Shown: positions 30,026 to 39,271, counted from the stretch's first letter. The stretch: DNA of 64,000 nt from Endobugula sp965225895 (GCA_965225895.1 CBDDBR010000011.1:1302001-1366000), one strand, 5' to 3'. The notes: generated by a model not told the origin, from the sequence alone. Numbers and translations are program-made.

Positions 30026-30477
30026 TTCGCTGGAAACCTAACGTCACCGTTGCCACGGTAATAGAACGCACGAACGCCAGCGATAACAAAGAGTACTTAC
30101 TGGTTCATGAACTACGTGATAATAAAAAAGTATACAACCAACCCGCAGGCCATTTAGACGAAGGGGAAAGTATTATTGATGCAGCAAAAAGAGAAACCCG
30201 AGAAGAAACAGGCTGGGATGTTAGTATCACTTCATTAATTGGTATTTACCGTTTTATTGCACCCAATGGCACTACTTACTTGCGCCATGCCTTTAGTGCG
30301 ACACCGATCAAGCATCACCCCACACAAAGCCTAGATGAAGGCATTATTGAAGCGGTATGGCTAAGTTATGAAGACATTATAGAAAAGGAACACGCCATGC
30401 GAAGCTCAATGGTGAGACAAGCTATTGATGATTTTCAGCAAGGAGATTGTTACCCATTAGAAATACTAAAAGAATAA
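30022..30477 (+). CDS. nudJ: Nudix phosphohydrolase NudJ
   Basis: Hydrolyses (d)NTPs/HMP-PP type diphosphates in the cytosol. The Nudix box spans residues 43-65, starting GHLDEGESIIDAAKRETREE. 151 aa matches NudJ. ATGA overlap with rluE shows translational coupling. In related genomes nudJ is usually followed by mnmA and hflD; here the PQQ island begins immediately downstream on the other strand. Confidence 0.9.
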   Translation: MIRWKPNVTVATVIERTNASDNKEYLLVHELRDNKKVYNQPAGHLDEGESIIDAAKRETREETGWDVSITSLIGIYRFIAPNGTTYLRHAFSATPIKHHPTQSLDEGIIEAVWLSYEDIIEKEHAMRSSMVRQAIDDFQQGDCYPLEILKE

Positions 30478-30486
30478 ATTAATCTC

Positions 30487-31737
30487 TCATTCACATTTAT
30501 CAATCAATACACGCTGCAAAATTGTTTTTAATTTCACAGGCTGTGACGATACCTGTAATACATAAACATCCTTAAGCATTAGTTTGTCTCGCCACACAGA
30601 CAAATTGCCCTCAACAAACACCACTATCGGCCTTGTATTATTGCATGCCAACCAATTCACGGATAAAGACGAGCTGTAACGGCTATGAACAATACATACA
30701 TCGCATGTATCATTTATCGCCTTAGGAAAACTTGTTTCTAGAGTTACTGTACCACCCCATTGCTCAACTAGACTCTTAAGAGTCTCACTTGCTAAGTCAT
30801 GCGCACCCAATAAAGTGATTTTTTTACCTTGAAACGGCGTTTCGGATACCTTCTGACTCACTACATCTCGTGTACTGTTATCCCTCGCACTACCGTAAGG
30901 TACAAGAACAGAAAAAACTGACCCTTTGCCCAACTCTGAACGGCATATAATTTGATGCCCTAACAATTCCGCAATTTTTGCAACAATAGCCAAGCCCAAA
31001 CCCAACCCTTGATCGTGAGTATTTGTATTAGTACCCCGCGTAAACTCATTAAAAATTGTCGCTTGAGTATCACGAGAAATACCAATGCCATTATCTATCA
31101 CCTGAATTTCTAATCCATTAACTCTACGACGGCAGCCTAATAAAATGCGTCCTTTTGCGGCATAGCGAAATGCATTATTTAAGAAGTTTCTCAAAATACG
31201 CATCAGTAATTGACTATCTGAACGCACCCATATATTTGAACAATCAATGCTACGAAAACAAAGGTTATGATTATCTGCTTTTAATGAAAATTCTGCTGAC
31301 AAGTGCGCTAACAAATCATGAATACAGAATGACTCTTGGCGAGGTGTAATACCATGGGTGTTTAATTTAGCAATATGAATGAGCGAGTCTAGCAATGCGC
31401 TCATATTATTCAAAGAAGAGGCTAACGAACACAAGACCTCATCATTCGCTACATCTTTATGCTTACCAATCAATTCCGTTAAAAATAATTTGGCCGCATT
31501 CATCGGCTGCAATAGGTCATGACTTGCCATCGCAATGTGAGTAGCCTTAGAAGCATTAACCGCTTCGAGTTCTTGTTGAGTCGTAATCAGTTGCTGTTCA
31601 ACTGCCACTTGACACTCTAATGCCTGCGTAAGCTCTTTATTTGCGACTTTAAGTGCTTCGTTTTCACGCTGCAACTGATCCAACAAGCTAGCATTAGCTG
31701 CTTTTGCAGATATTAACTTGTCAATAGATTTTGACAT
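30487..31737 (-). CDS. Soluble hybrid-type histidine kinase with degenerate receiver
   Basis: Cytosolic sensor kinase without membrane or PAS segment. An N-terminal coiled coil (about 5-65) leads to the H-box ASHDLLQPMNA (phospho-acceptor H73), and a HATPase domain follows with N, G1 (VIDNGIGIS) and G2 (GLGLGLAI) boxes. From about residue 295 a receiver-like fold (KKITLLGAHDLASETLKSLV) lacks the acidic pair and the phospho-Asp: the usual D position reads CIVHSRYS. This resembles the kinases that control PQQ-ethanol oxidation in Pseudomonas (ErcS/PedS type). AGGGTGATG precedes the ATG. It follows the ABC importer genes and probably partners the NarL-type regulator at the far end of the island. 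Confidence 0.85.
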   Translation of the reverse strand: MSKSIDKLISAKAANASLLDQLQRENEALKVANKELTQALECQVAVEQQLITTQQELEAVNASKATHIAMASHDLLQPMNAAKLFLTELIGKHKDVANDEVLCSLASSLNNMSALLDSLIHIAKLNTHGITPRQESFCIHDLLAHLSAEFSLKADNHNLCFRSIDCSNIWVRSDSQLLMRILRNFLNNAFRYAAKGRILLGCRRRVNGLEIQVIDNGIGISRDTQATIFNEFTRGTNTNTHDQGLGLGLAIVAKIAELLGHQIICRSELGKGSVFSVLVPYGSARDNSTRDVVSQKVSETPFQGKKITLLGAHDLASETLKSLVEQWGGTVTLETSFPKAINDTCDVCIVHSRYSSSLSVNWLACNNTRPIVVFVEGNLSVWRDKLMLKDVYVLQVSSQPVKLKTILQRVLIDKCE

Positions 31738-31883
31738 ACATCACCCTAATCTTAGCGCCATAGGCCATCAGTAATAAAAATAACTGTTAGCCATATACAT
31801 AGCTGATTAGTGTAACCAAGCGCTACACATTATGCCACTAAGATGAAAAAGGATAGAAACAATCCAAAAATCATAAGAAAGTA

Positions 31884-32612
31884 TTATTCGATACGGCCAT
31901 TCAGCAAATAAGGATATTGTTGTAAGAGCTGCTGCTGGAAAGCTTGTACGACTTCGCAGGAGGATGAACCTGGCCTTTTGTTTTCAATCGGGACTTCAAG
32001 AATCACATTAGCTGGCGAAGCTGAAAAGAATAAGATTTTATCTGCTATTGCAATGGCTTCTGAAAGATCATGAGTAATATATAACACTGAAGAATTTGAT
32101 TCTTTCCACATGTTTAAAAACTCTAAGCGCAACGCTTCAGCAGAAGGTAAATCAAGTGAAATAAATGGCTCATCCATTAAAACCAAGGAAGGGCGAGGAA
32201 AAAAAGTTCTCGCCAGTGCGGCTCGACGCTGCATACCACCCGATAGTTGCTTAGGGTATACATGCATAGAATCTTGCAAACCCGCCATGGTCAACAATTG
32301 CTCTGCTCGTTCGCGCGCATCACTCTTATCGTTATCAACCAAAGTGACATTATCAAACACCGATAGCCACGGTAATAATCTAGGCTCTTGAAACATATAC
32401 GCCGTATTGACATGACCACTGGCTAAAGAATCAAAAGTAATCGTTCCATCATAGGCCGTATCGAGACCACTAATAATATTAAGCAGGGTAGTTTTACCTG
32501 CTCCAGACGGCCCTACAATTGCCGTAATTTCATTACGTGCAAGTGATAAATGAAGATCTTGAATAATCGTATTGTTTTGGTATTGCTTACGCTCAATTGT
32601 AATATCAATCAT
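31884..32612 (-). CDS. NitT/TauT-type ABC transporter ATPase
   Basis: Energises the importer encoded by the two upstream genes. Walker A GPSGAGKTTLLN, Q-loop MFQEPRLLPW, signature LSGGMQRRAALART, Walker B LVLMDEPFISLD, H-loop ITHDLSEA. 242 aa. Overlaps the permease gene by 8 bases. Position between pqqE and the histidine kinase links it to PQQ metabolism, but its substrate is not predictable. Confidence 0.92.
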   Translation of the reverse strand: MIDITIERKQYQNNTIIQDLHLSLARNEITAIVGPSGAGKTTLLNIISGLDTAYDGTITFDSLASGHVNTAYMFQEPRLLPWLSVFDNVTLVDNDKSDARERAEQLLTMAGLQDSMHVYPKQLSGGMQRRAALARTFFPRPSLVLMDEPFISLDLPSAEALRLEFLNMWKESNSSVLYITHDLSEAIAIADKILFFSASPANVILEVPIENKRPGSSSCEVVQAFQQQLLQQYPYLLNGRIE

Positions 32613-33360
32613 ATCGCCACTCAGTTATTTTTCGCTCCCACGGCTGTACAATGAGCGCCTCGATCAATAAAACAACAATTGCAAAAGCAAATGTATATGC
32701 CAAGATATTTGCAATGTCAAAAAACTGAAAAAATATACCTAGTTGAAACCCAACACCGTCACTACAACCGATTAATTCAACCACCAAAACCACTTTCCAT
32801 ATCAGCGACAAACCATTACGAATGCAAGTGAGAATATAAGGATATAACTGAGGAAAAAATACTTTCCAAAAAGTTTTCCAAGCCCCCAATTTAAAGACTT
32901 TGGCTACTTCTAATAATTTATAATCTATTGACTTAACGCCCTCACGAATAGTAACTATCACCAAAGGCGCCTTATTAAGAATTACCGCTAAAATAGCTAC
33001 CCAATCATGTAAACCTAACCAGATATAACATAAAATAATGACAACCAAAGCAGGAATATTAAGCGCTAATGTAACCAATACATCTAACAATAAATCAATC
33101 CAGCGAAACCATCCCATTAAACAGCCAATAAGAAAACCAACCGATAATGCTACAGCAAAGCTGATACCCACACGTTTTAATGTAATGAATAAATGATGTT
33201 GTAATTCACCACTACGTATATTTTCTAATAGCTGTTGAAAAACAACGAAGGGACTGGGCAACATATCGAGAACAATGATTTGAACAGACAGTTGCCATAC
33301 AAGAATAAAACCTAGAAATACTAAAAAACGTATTAGGTTATCGGGAAGCTGGATTCTCAT
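32605..33360 (-). CDS. NitT/TauT-type ABC transporter permease
   Basis: Inner-membrane permease of the BPD_transp_1 class. About six hydrophobic segments and the EAA loop KVFKLGAWKTFWKVFFPQLYPYI, here given as residues about 155-177. 251 aa. GGTGAT precedes the ATG. Overlaps the binding-protein gene by 23 bases, so the SBP-permease-ATPase genes form one operon. Confidence 0.9.
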   Translation of the reverse strand: MRIQLPDNLIRFLVFLGFILVWQLSVQIIVLDMLPSPFVVFQQLLENIRSGELQHHLFITLKRVGISFAVALSVGFLIGCLMGWFRWIDLLLDVLVTLALNIPALVVIILCYIWLGLHDWVAILAVILNKAPLVIVTIREGVKSIDYKLLEVAKVFKLGAWKTFWKVFFPQLYPYILTCIRNGLSLIWKVVLVVELIGCSDGVGFQLGIFFQFFDIANILAYTFAFAIVVLLIEALIVQPWERKITEWRYD

Positions 33361-34354
33361 TAACTACATCACCTTTATACCAGAATACATCTTCTGGAAA
33401 CTCAGCATCAGATGCCTTAACAGAATTAAGTAACCCGTACTGCTCTTGCAATAATTGATTGGTTTTTTTTATATTTAGAATTTCTGGCGCGCCAAATGTT
33501 TGGGGGATACCAGCACGAAAACGATCACGTAATCGTTCAAATTTAGCATCAGTATCTGCACGCATCAACTTACGTAATGGCAACCAAGCCTCATCTGATT
33601 GCAGCAAAAGATCTTTTGTTTGGCGAGATGCTAACAAAAAACGATTAACCAATGCTGTGTTATCACGTGCCCAGTCTTGCTGAAAAACCCACCCCAACAT
33701 TGGAATAGGTGTATCAACACCTAATTCATTTAGCATTTGATCCACACTTAAGACAGTGTGAAAACCTTCTCCTTCTAATTGTGCATTAAAATGCCAATAA
33801 TTAAGGCCTGCATCAATTTTGGAGGTTTTTATTAGCGCATTTACAATAGGGGGAGCTGCAAATTTAATGGTACTTTTTTCGCTAATATCCAAAGCGTATT
33901 TATGCTGCGCATAGGCTTTTAGCACTAACCATGATTTACCTTCAGGCCCACCAGCAACCCCCAGGCGTTGCCCCACAAGGTCTGAGACTGAATTTATAGG
34001 TTTATCCACTTTGGCTAAAATACCACCCGTTGCTGTCGAAAAAGGCGCAAAATTAAAAAATCGCTGTTTCCAGTATTGATTAGCAACCCACGTCCAATCG
34101 CTAACAACAATATCTACAGCTCCGCCTTGTAAAGCAACCAGTAAAGCATTCACCGAACCTAATAATACGGGTTTTACTCGGATATTATTTTTCTTATCAA
34201 ATTCATGGTTGGTTAATGCTTCAATTTCCCAATGAACAGAGCCTGAAACTAATACACCAACACGCACTTCATTTGATGCCGACGACTCTGAAAAAGCAAG
34301 AGAATGCCAACAAAGCAAAAATACAGAAATGCAAACAAAATACTTTTTAAACAT
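33338..34354 (-). CDS. NitT/TauT-like periplasmic substrate-binding protein
   Basis: Exported solute-binding protein (signal peptide about 1-21, SLAFSESSA) of the NMT1/SsuA-like fold: VALQGGAVDIVVSDWTWV and VGQRLGVAGGPEGKSWLV are characteristic. The mature protein should present its ligand to the adjacent permease. GAGGG lies six bases before the ATG. Members of this group bind taurine, nitrate, sulfonates or thiamine precursors. None of these can be chosen here; a link to PQQ, alcohols or metal is inference from context. Confidence 0.85.
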   Translation of the reverse strand: MFKKYFVCISVFLLCWHSLAFSESSASNEVRVGVLVSGSVHWEIEALTNHEFDKKNNIRVKPVLLGSVNALLVALQGGAVDIVVSDWTWVANQYWKQRFFNFAPFSTATGGILAKVDKPINSVSDLVGQRLGVAGGPEGKSWLVLKAYAQHKYALDISEKSTIKFAAPPIVNALIKTSKIDAGLNYWHFNAQLEGEGFHTVLSVDQMLNELGVDTPIPMLGWVFQQDWARDNTALVNRFLLASRQTKDLLLQSDEAWLPLRKLMRADTDAKFERLRDRFRAGIPQTFGAPEILNIKKTNQLLQEQYGLLNSVKASDAEFPEDVFWYKGDVVNENPASR

Positions 34355-34537
34355 TCAATCCCTCATTAATGAGACAGTTTTTACATAAGAAGCAAAGAAA
34401 TAACTATATAGGTTAGTGGCGCCCTTAATCGAACGCCAACAAATATTCTAATAGATACGCTGGTTTAATATAAACTAGATTTTTATTATTTTGTTTTATA
34501 TAAAAAATATAAAAACCAGCTGAGGTGGATTATAGCA

Positions 34538-35677
34538 TTAGCTAAACTTTTTTGAGTTAGCTGTATTCCTGAATAACATGGGCTTATTGCCCTCATGTTC
34601 AGTGATATGATCACCACTAGAATCAATATGCGCTTTAGCGATCAAATTTCTTTGATCCGACTTAATACATACTGGATCTGTATTTGCGGCATCTCCCGTT
34701 AATAAAAACGCCTGACAACGACAACCACCAAAATCATCACCTTTTTTAGAACAACTACGACAAGGCTCCTTCATCCAGTCATCACCACGATACATGTTAA
34801 AGCCGTTAGACTCATACCAAATATCTTTTAATGGTGTATCTCGTACATTCGGGTATTCAATGGGTAATATGCGTGCTGAATGACACGGTAATGCCATACC
34901 ATCTGGCGCCACCGACATAAATACAGAACCCCAACCACCCATACAAGGTGTTGGCTCATCTTCAAAATAATCAGGTACAACAAAATAGACCTGCATTTTG
35001 CTTTTTGTTGTCTCACGAAATTTATTCGTCGCTGCCTCTGCTTTTAATAGCTGTTCTTTTGTAGGAAGCAAGTGATCTCTATTTTCCAACGCCCAGCCAT
35101 AATACTGCGCATTAGCCAGCTCAACATAGTCGGCTTCTAAATGCTCAGCAAGCTCCAACATTTTATCCACTTCATCTACATTTTGACGATGCACAACGAA
35201 ATTAAGCACCATTGGATAGCCGTGTTTTTTAACCGCTTTGGCCATTTCAACTTTATGGGCATACGCTTTACTGCTACCCGCAAGTAAGTTATTTAAGTCT
35301 TCTGAACTCGCCTGAAAGCTAATTTGAATATGATCAAGACCTGCTTCTTTTAAGGCTTTAACACGAGCTTCATCCATGCCAACACCAGAAGTAATGAGAT
35401 TTGAGTAAAAGCCTAATTTTCGACCTTCGGCCACTAACTCTTCCAAATCTTGACGTACCAGCGGCTCACCACCAGAGAAACCTAACTGCGCAGCTCCCAT
35501 GGCTCTCGCTTGCTGTAACACAGATTTCCACTCATCAGTCGTTAACTCTTCCGACCATTTTGCATAGTCCAATGGATTAGAACAATAAGGACACTGTAGT
35601 GGACAACGATAGGTAATCTCGGCAAGCAACCATAGTGGCGGCTCGATGCTTTTAAAGCTGGATCCAATTGTTTTCAA
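34538..35677 (-). CDS. pqqE: PqqA peptide cyclase (radical SAM) PqqE
   Basis: Forms the Glu-Tyr carbon-carbon bond in PqqA, the first PQQ committed step. Radical-SAM cluster motif TYRCPLQCPYCSNP, then the SPASM auxiliary cysteines (CMGGWGSVF, LPCHSA, EPCRSCSKKGDDFGGCRC). The frame opens at TTG 35692, but a second TTG at 35677 has GGAGG six bases upstream and is the better start (379 aa). It overlaps pqqD by 26 bases. Confidence 0.96.
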   Translation of the reverse strand: MKTIGSSFKSIEPPLWLLAEITYRCPLQCPYCSNPLDYAKWSEELTTDEWKSVLQQARAMGAAQLGFSGGEPLVRQDLEELVAEGRKLGFYSNLITSGVGMDEARVKALKEAGLDHIQISFQASSEDLNNLLAGSSKAYAHKVEMAKAVKKHGYPMVLNFVVHRQNVDEVDKMLELAEHLEADYVELANAQYYGWALENRDHLLPTKEQLLKAEAATNKFRETTKSKMQVYFVVPDYFEDEPTPCMGGWGSVFMSVAPDGMALPCHSARILPIEYPNVRDTPLKDIWYESNGFNMYRGDDWMKEPCRSCSKKGDDFGGCRCQAFLLTGDAANTDPVCIKSDQRNLIAKAHIDSSGDHITEHEGNKPMLFRNTANSKKFS

Positions 35678-35921
35678 GGGCTTCCTCCACAAATGCTAAT
35701 ACATCATCTTCAATTGTTTCTGCACCTTCAAACTTTTCTTTGAGTGCTGCAATGATGCTATTGATATCTCGCTTACCATCTACTTGAGACAGAATCTCAC
35801 CAGCGGCTGGATTTAATTTAACCATACCTTCTGGATACAGTAACACAAAGCACTGCTGGGCTTCTTCCCACTGAAATCGCAATCCATTGGTATATGTTGG
35901 AACTAATGTAGCGTCGATCAT
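35652..35921 (-). CDS. pqqD: PqqA-binding chaperone PqqD
   Basis: 89-aa RRE-type peptide-binding protein that presents PqqA to PqqE. Family marks: RFQWEEAQQCFVLLYPEGMVKLN, shown at residues about 14-36, and EILSQVDGKRDINSIIAAL. It overlaps pqqC by 4 bases and pqqE at its other end, so the three are translationally coupled. Confidence 0.95.
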   Translation of the reverse strand: MIDATLVPTYTNGLRFQWEEAQQCFVLLYPEGMVKLNPAAGEILSQVDGKRDINSIIAALKEKFEGAETIEDDVLAFVEEALENNWIQL

Positions 35922-36652
35922 TTTATATCTCCGCAGTTATGATATGGCGGCTGATGATTCACATAAGCCATGGTCATAGCATCTAACATACTCCACAGAA
36001 CATCTAGCTTAAATTGTAAAATAGTCAGTGCTTTTTCTTGTAATTCTCGAGTATTAAAATGATCTAATGTGATCTGCAAGCCATGCTCAACATCTCTACG
36101 TGCTTCACCTAAACGATTTCTAAAATAGGTTAAACCCTCAAAATCAATCCACGGGTAGTATTCAGGCCAGCCGTCTAGGCGCTTTTGATGTATCTCTGGA
36201 GCAAACATTTCTGTTAACGATGAACACGCAGCCTCTTGCCACGTTGCTTTACGTGCAAAATTCACATAAGCATCTACAGCGAAACGAACACTAGGCAATA
36301 CATGCCTTAAATCAATGATTTCTTCTCTATCTATCCCGCAAGCCTCAGCCAATCTAAGCCAAGCTTCAATACCACCAACATTACCTTCACTACCATCGTG
36401 ATCAATAATGCGCTGCACCCAATCACGACGTACTGCTTGATCATGGCAATTTGACAATATTGCAGCATCTTTAATGGGAATACTAATTTGGTAGTAATAT
36501 CGATTCGCTACCCAGCCACGTACTTCTTCAACTGTACATTGACCACTATTCATTCTTATATGGAACGGATGGTTAATATGATAGAAACGCCCTTTCGCTT
36601 TAAGCTGCTGGGTAAACTCGGATCTATCCCAAGCCCGTAGAGAAGTGCTCAT
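35918..36652 (-). CDS. pqqC: Pyrroloquinoline-quinone synthase PqqC
   Basis: Cofactor-less oxidase performing the final ring closure and oxidation to PQQ. Heme-oxygenase-like helical fold with YHINHPFHIRMNSG, WVANRYYYQISIPIKDAAIL and DHDGSEGNVGGIEAWLRL. 244 aa. TAGGAG stands six bases before the ATG. Lies 100 bases after pqqB. Confidence 0.96.
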   Translation of the reverse strand: MSTSLRAWDRSEFTQQLKAKGRFYHINHPFHIRMNSGQCTVEEVRGWVANRYYYQISIPIKDAAILSNCHDQAVRRDWVQRIIDHDGSEGNVGGIEAWLRLAEACGIDREEIIDLRHVLPSVRFAVDAYVNFARKATWQEAACSSLTEMFAPEIHQKRLDGWPEYYPWIDFEGLTYFRNRLGEARRDVEHGLQITLDHFNTRELQEKALTILQFKLDVLWSMLDAMTMAYVNHQPPYHNCGDIK

Positions 36653-36752
36653 AGAAACTCCTAGGAAAAAGGGATTTTATAATTATTATTAGGCTAACTT
36701 AGGTATGAGATATTTCATCCCATACCTATAGCCATGACTACGATTTTATTGA

Positions 36753-37673
36753 TTACTCAAAAATTAGACGCATGCCATCATAGGCGACTTCAACGTTTAA
36801 GTCATCCAATATCTTTCTTTCTGGGGAATCTTCAATAAGAATTGGATTCGTATTATTAATATGAATCAATACCTTACGCGTTTCCTCAGGCAAGCCTTCT
36901 AGCTGCTTAAGCATGCCATCTTCACCTGATTGCGGCAAATGCCCCATATCACTCGCTTTTTTAGTACCGACTCCTGAAAGAGACATTTCATCTTCACACC
37001 AAAATGTACCGTCAACCATCACACAAGTGCTTTTTTCCATATAGCCACGCACATGATCTGTCACGGCAGCCAAACCTGGAGAATAAAACACACTTTGATC
37101 TGTCGCTATATCGCGGATATAAAAGCCTAAATTATCACCAATATGGGGATCATGGCGATGTGGCGAATACGGTGGCGCTTTACCATCAATAGGTACCGCC
37201 GTAAATTCTATGCCATCAATGCCTGGAATAGTAAATGGCTTCTCATCTGTTGCTAAACGATGAATATCTAAGCCGCCATTCCAGCTTTTTAAAATTGAAA
37301 AAATAGGAAAACCTGTTGTCAGGTCCTCTTGCACCATATCAGTAACATATACTGGTAAAGGGCAGCCTTCACGCAACATCAACATACCTGTAGTATGATC
37401 AATCTGGCTATCTGCCAAAATAATAGCGGATATGCCTGTTCCACGCATCCCTCCTTGAGGGTGCATTTCAGGGAAACTTTCAAGCTGAGCACGAATATCT
37501 GGTGATGTATTAAATAGCACCCAATGCTCATCATCCATAGACACAGCTATAGACGATTGCGTACGAGCATGCGCATTAATACTGCCATTACGTACACCAT
37601 TACAATTGTAACAATTACAATTCCACTGTGGAAAACCACCGCCTGCTGCGGAGCCTAGAACCCGAATCTTCAT
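36753..37673 (-). CDS. pqqB: PQQ biosynthesis protein PqqB
   Basis: Metallo-beta-lactamase-fold hydroxylase of the PQQ pathway. The N-terminal GFPQWNCNCYNCNG with its cysteine cluster is diagnostic, as is the modified metal motif DSQIDHTTGML. 306 aa. Separated from pqqA by a hairpin with a T-run, so it is probably expressed by read-through. Confidence 0.96.
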   Translation of the reverse strand: MKIRVLGSAAGGGFPQWNCNCYNCNGVRNGSINAHARTQSSIAVSMDDEHWVLFNTSPDIRAQLESFPEMHPQGGMRGTGISAIILADSQIDHTTGMLMLREGCPLPVYVTDMVQEDLTTGFPIFSILKSWNGGLDIHRLATDEKPFTIPGIDGIEFTAVPIDGKAPPYSPHRHDPHIGDNLGFYIRDIATDQSVFYSPGLAAVTDHVRGYMEKSTCVMVDGTFWCEDEMSLSGVGTKKASDMGHLPQSGEDGMLKQLEGLPEETRKVLIHINNTNPILIEDSPERKILDDLNVEVAYDGMRLIFE

Positions 37674-37691
37674 AAATCACTCTCTATATAA

Positions 37692-37727
37692 CAAAAAAAA
37701 CGCCTTACATATTAAGCAAGGCGTTTT
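37692..37727 (-). terminator. Attenuator-type terminator between pqqA and pqqB
   Basis: 10-bp perfect stem (aaaacgcctt / aaggcgtttt) with an 11-nt loop and a run of eight T on the minus-strand exit side. Partial termination here would give more pqqA than pqqBCDE transcript. Confidence 0.8.
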
Positions 37728-37750
37728 ATTTTCGATTAAATCTTTAGTTC

Positions 37751-37822
37751 TTATCTGTAGCTGAAGTAAAGATTGATTTCGAATCCAAGACGTAAATCAG
37801 TATAGCTAGGTTTTGTCCACAT
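37751..37822 (-). CDS. pqqA: PQQ precursor peptide PqqA
   Basis: Ribosomal peptide precursor of PQQ. The 23 residues begin MWTKPSYTDLRLGFEI and end NLYFSYR. They contain the required Glu (E15) and Tyr (Y19) in the FExxxYF spacing that PqqE crosslinks. ATG 37822 has AAGGTG seven bases upstream. It was found by translating the minus strand upstream of pqqB, and is too short for ordinary ORF calling. Confidence 0.95.
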   Translation of the reverse strand: MWTKPSYTDLRLGFEINLYFSYR

Positions 37823-38030
37823 ATTATTCACCTTATTGTTTTGAGTAGAATGTTTATTTATTTTTTGTTACTTACGTTTACTACGCAAATAAAGTATAAG
37901 CAATACCTCTATACTGGGGTATCCTACTTTAGATGTATATACGAACTATTTTGTTTTTGGACGAAAAATTAATGCACTAAATTTTAGCCAAAACACAAAA
38001 TAACTCAAAATTACACATATTTAAGCCATA

Positions 38031-38068
38031 AAAAAACGGTCATTAGGTATTTTCATACCCAATGACCG
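38031..38068 (-). terminator. Terminator of the porin gene
   Basis: 13-position stem (cggtcattaggta / tacccaatgaccg, one mismatch) with a short loop, followed on the minus strand by six T. It ends the porin transcript. Confidence 0.8.
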
Positions 38069-38101
38069 CTTTTCATGCTAAATAAAACTTCTTAATAAAG
38101 A

Positions 38102-39271
38102 TTAGAAGTTAATGATAGCACCTACAGCGATAGTATCAACTTCTTCTACCTTATTAAATTCACTCTTAGAGTACTCTGCCGCAATCGTAAGCACAGAGCT
38201 TACAGTGTGAAACAATGCTACAGTTTGGTTTTCGTTTTCTGTCTTAGTAGTACCAATCTCTAACTCACTTTCACCACGAGAAAGAACAAAACGGTTTTTA
38301 CCAGCAGTATAAGAAAGCTGAGTCAAAATACCACTTGAATCAACCTCAGCACCACTGCCCGTAGCAACAAAACCTGAAACACCTAACGCAGCCAAAGCTT
38401 GTGCATCGGCAGGACCAATCAACAAACCAAGACCTTCGCCATCATAGCCTGATACATGACCAGAAAAGCCACCAGACTTTATTTTGAAACCATAAGAAAA
38501 ACCTTCTGACTCAACACTTACAGTATTATCAGACTTTTGACTTAATGCACCCAACCAGCCCGTAAAAGCACCAGAAGCATAAGTTAGCTGCGCTTCTAAA
38601 CGAGGGGTACTTTCTTCACCACGAGTACCAGCAGTAGTAGCAGTACCACCATTACCAGTAAGGTTACTTGTTGTATTAGTAGGGTCAACCAAAGCTACTT
38701 CTAGCTTAAGGCCACTTGCACTAGGAGATGTATAGCGAATTTGAGAAGTAGGTAAAGGGTAAATATAACCCGCACCAATATTACCAAATGATACGTTATT
38801 AGTATCAATCAAACCCAAAGAATCTGAAGAATAACCATAACCTATTAAAATTTCGTCCAAAAAGATATTATTACGGTTAAAAAGTGTAAAGTCTTTACCC
38901 ACTAAGATCTGACCCCAATCACCATCGATAGTACCGTAAAATTGACGAGTATCAATCAATGAATTAGTTGCATCACTGTTGCTACTGTTAGTCGAAACCC
39001 AAAAAGATGCACGACCACCGTACTTTAAATCACCTACTTGCTTACCAAAGTTAAACCCAACCCAGTTAGGAAGAAAGCCTTGTTTAACACGAGCTTGATC
39101 ACGTTCACTAGTTGCTGTTTCGCTTTTGCTTTTAACTAAAAAAGTGTTGAAAGATGCATCAATAGAAACTGTTGTGTTATCTGCATCATATACAGTTACT
39201 GCTGCTGTTGCTGGCATTGCTGCTGCCGCTGCTACTAGCGCTGCTGCTGCTGCTATTTTAAAGTTGTTCAT
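38102..39271 (-). CDS. Outer-membrane porin, Gram-negative type
   Basis: 389-aa beta-barrel porin. An alanine-rich signal peptide (residues 1-23, ATA/AV cleavage) is followed by alternating amphipathic strands (VGFNFGKQVGDLKYGGRASF, QFYGTIDGDWGQILVGKDFT) and a C-terminal strand ending VGAIINF with terminal Phe, the BAM recognition signal. Located between pqqA and the NosR-like gene with its own terminator, so it may admit alcohols or other island substrates. Substrate specificity is inference. Confidence 0.88.
   Translation of the reverse strand: MNNFKIAAAAALVAAAAAMPATAAVTVYDADNTTVSIDASFNTFLVKSKSETATSERDQARVKQGFLPNWVGFNFGKQVGDLKYGGRASFWVSTNSSNSDATNSLIDTRQFYGTIDGDWGQILVGKDFTLFNRNNIFLDEILIGYGYSSDSLGLIDTNNVSFGNIGAGYIYPLPTSQIRYTSPSASGLKLEVALVDPTNTTSNLTGNGGTATTAGTRGEESTPRLEAQLTYASGAFTGWLGALSQKSDNTVSVESEGFSYGFKIKSGGFSGHVSGYDGEGLGLLIGPADAQALAALGVSGFVATGSGAEVDSSGILTQLSYTAGKNRFVLSRGESELEIGTTKTENENQTVALFHTVSSVLTIAAEYSKSEFNKVEEVDTIAVGAIINF

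Noticed and set aside
37697..37727. Simple terminator ending a pqqA-only gene
   Set aside because: pqqBCDE follow on the same strand without another obvious promoter, so partial termination (attenuation) fits better than full termination.
39215..39260. GCT trinucleotide repeat as a phase-variable microsatellite in the porin signal peptide
   Set aside because: The repeat is interrupted and in units of three, so slippage would not shift the frame; it simply encodes an Ala-rich signal peptide.
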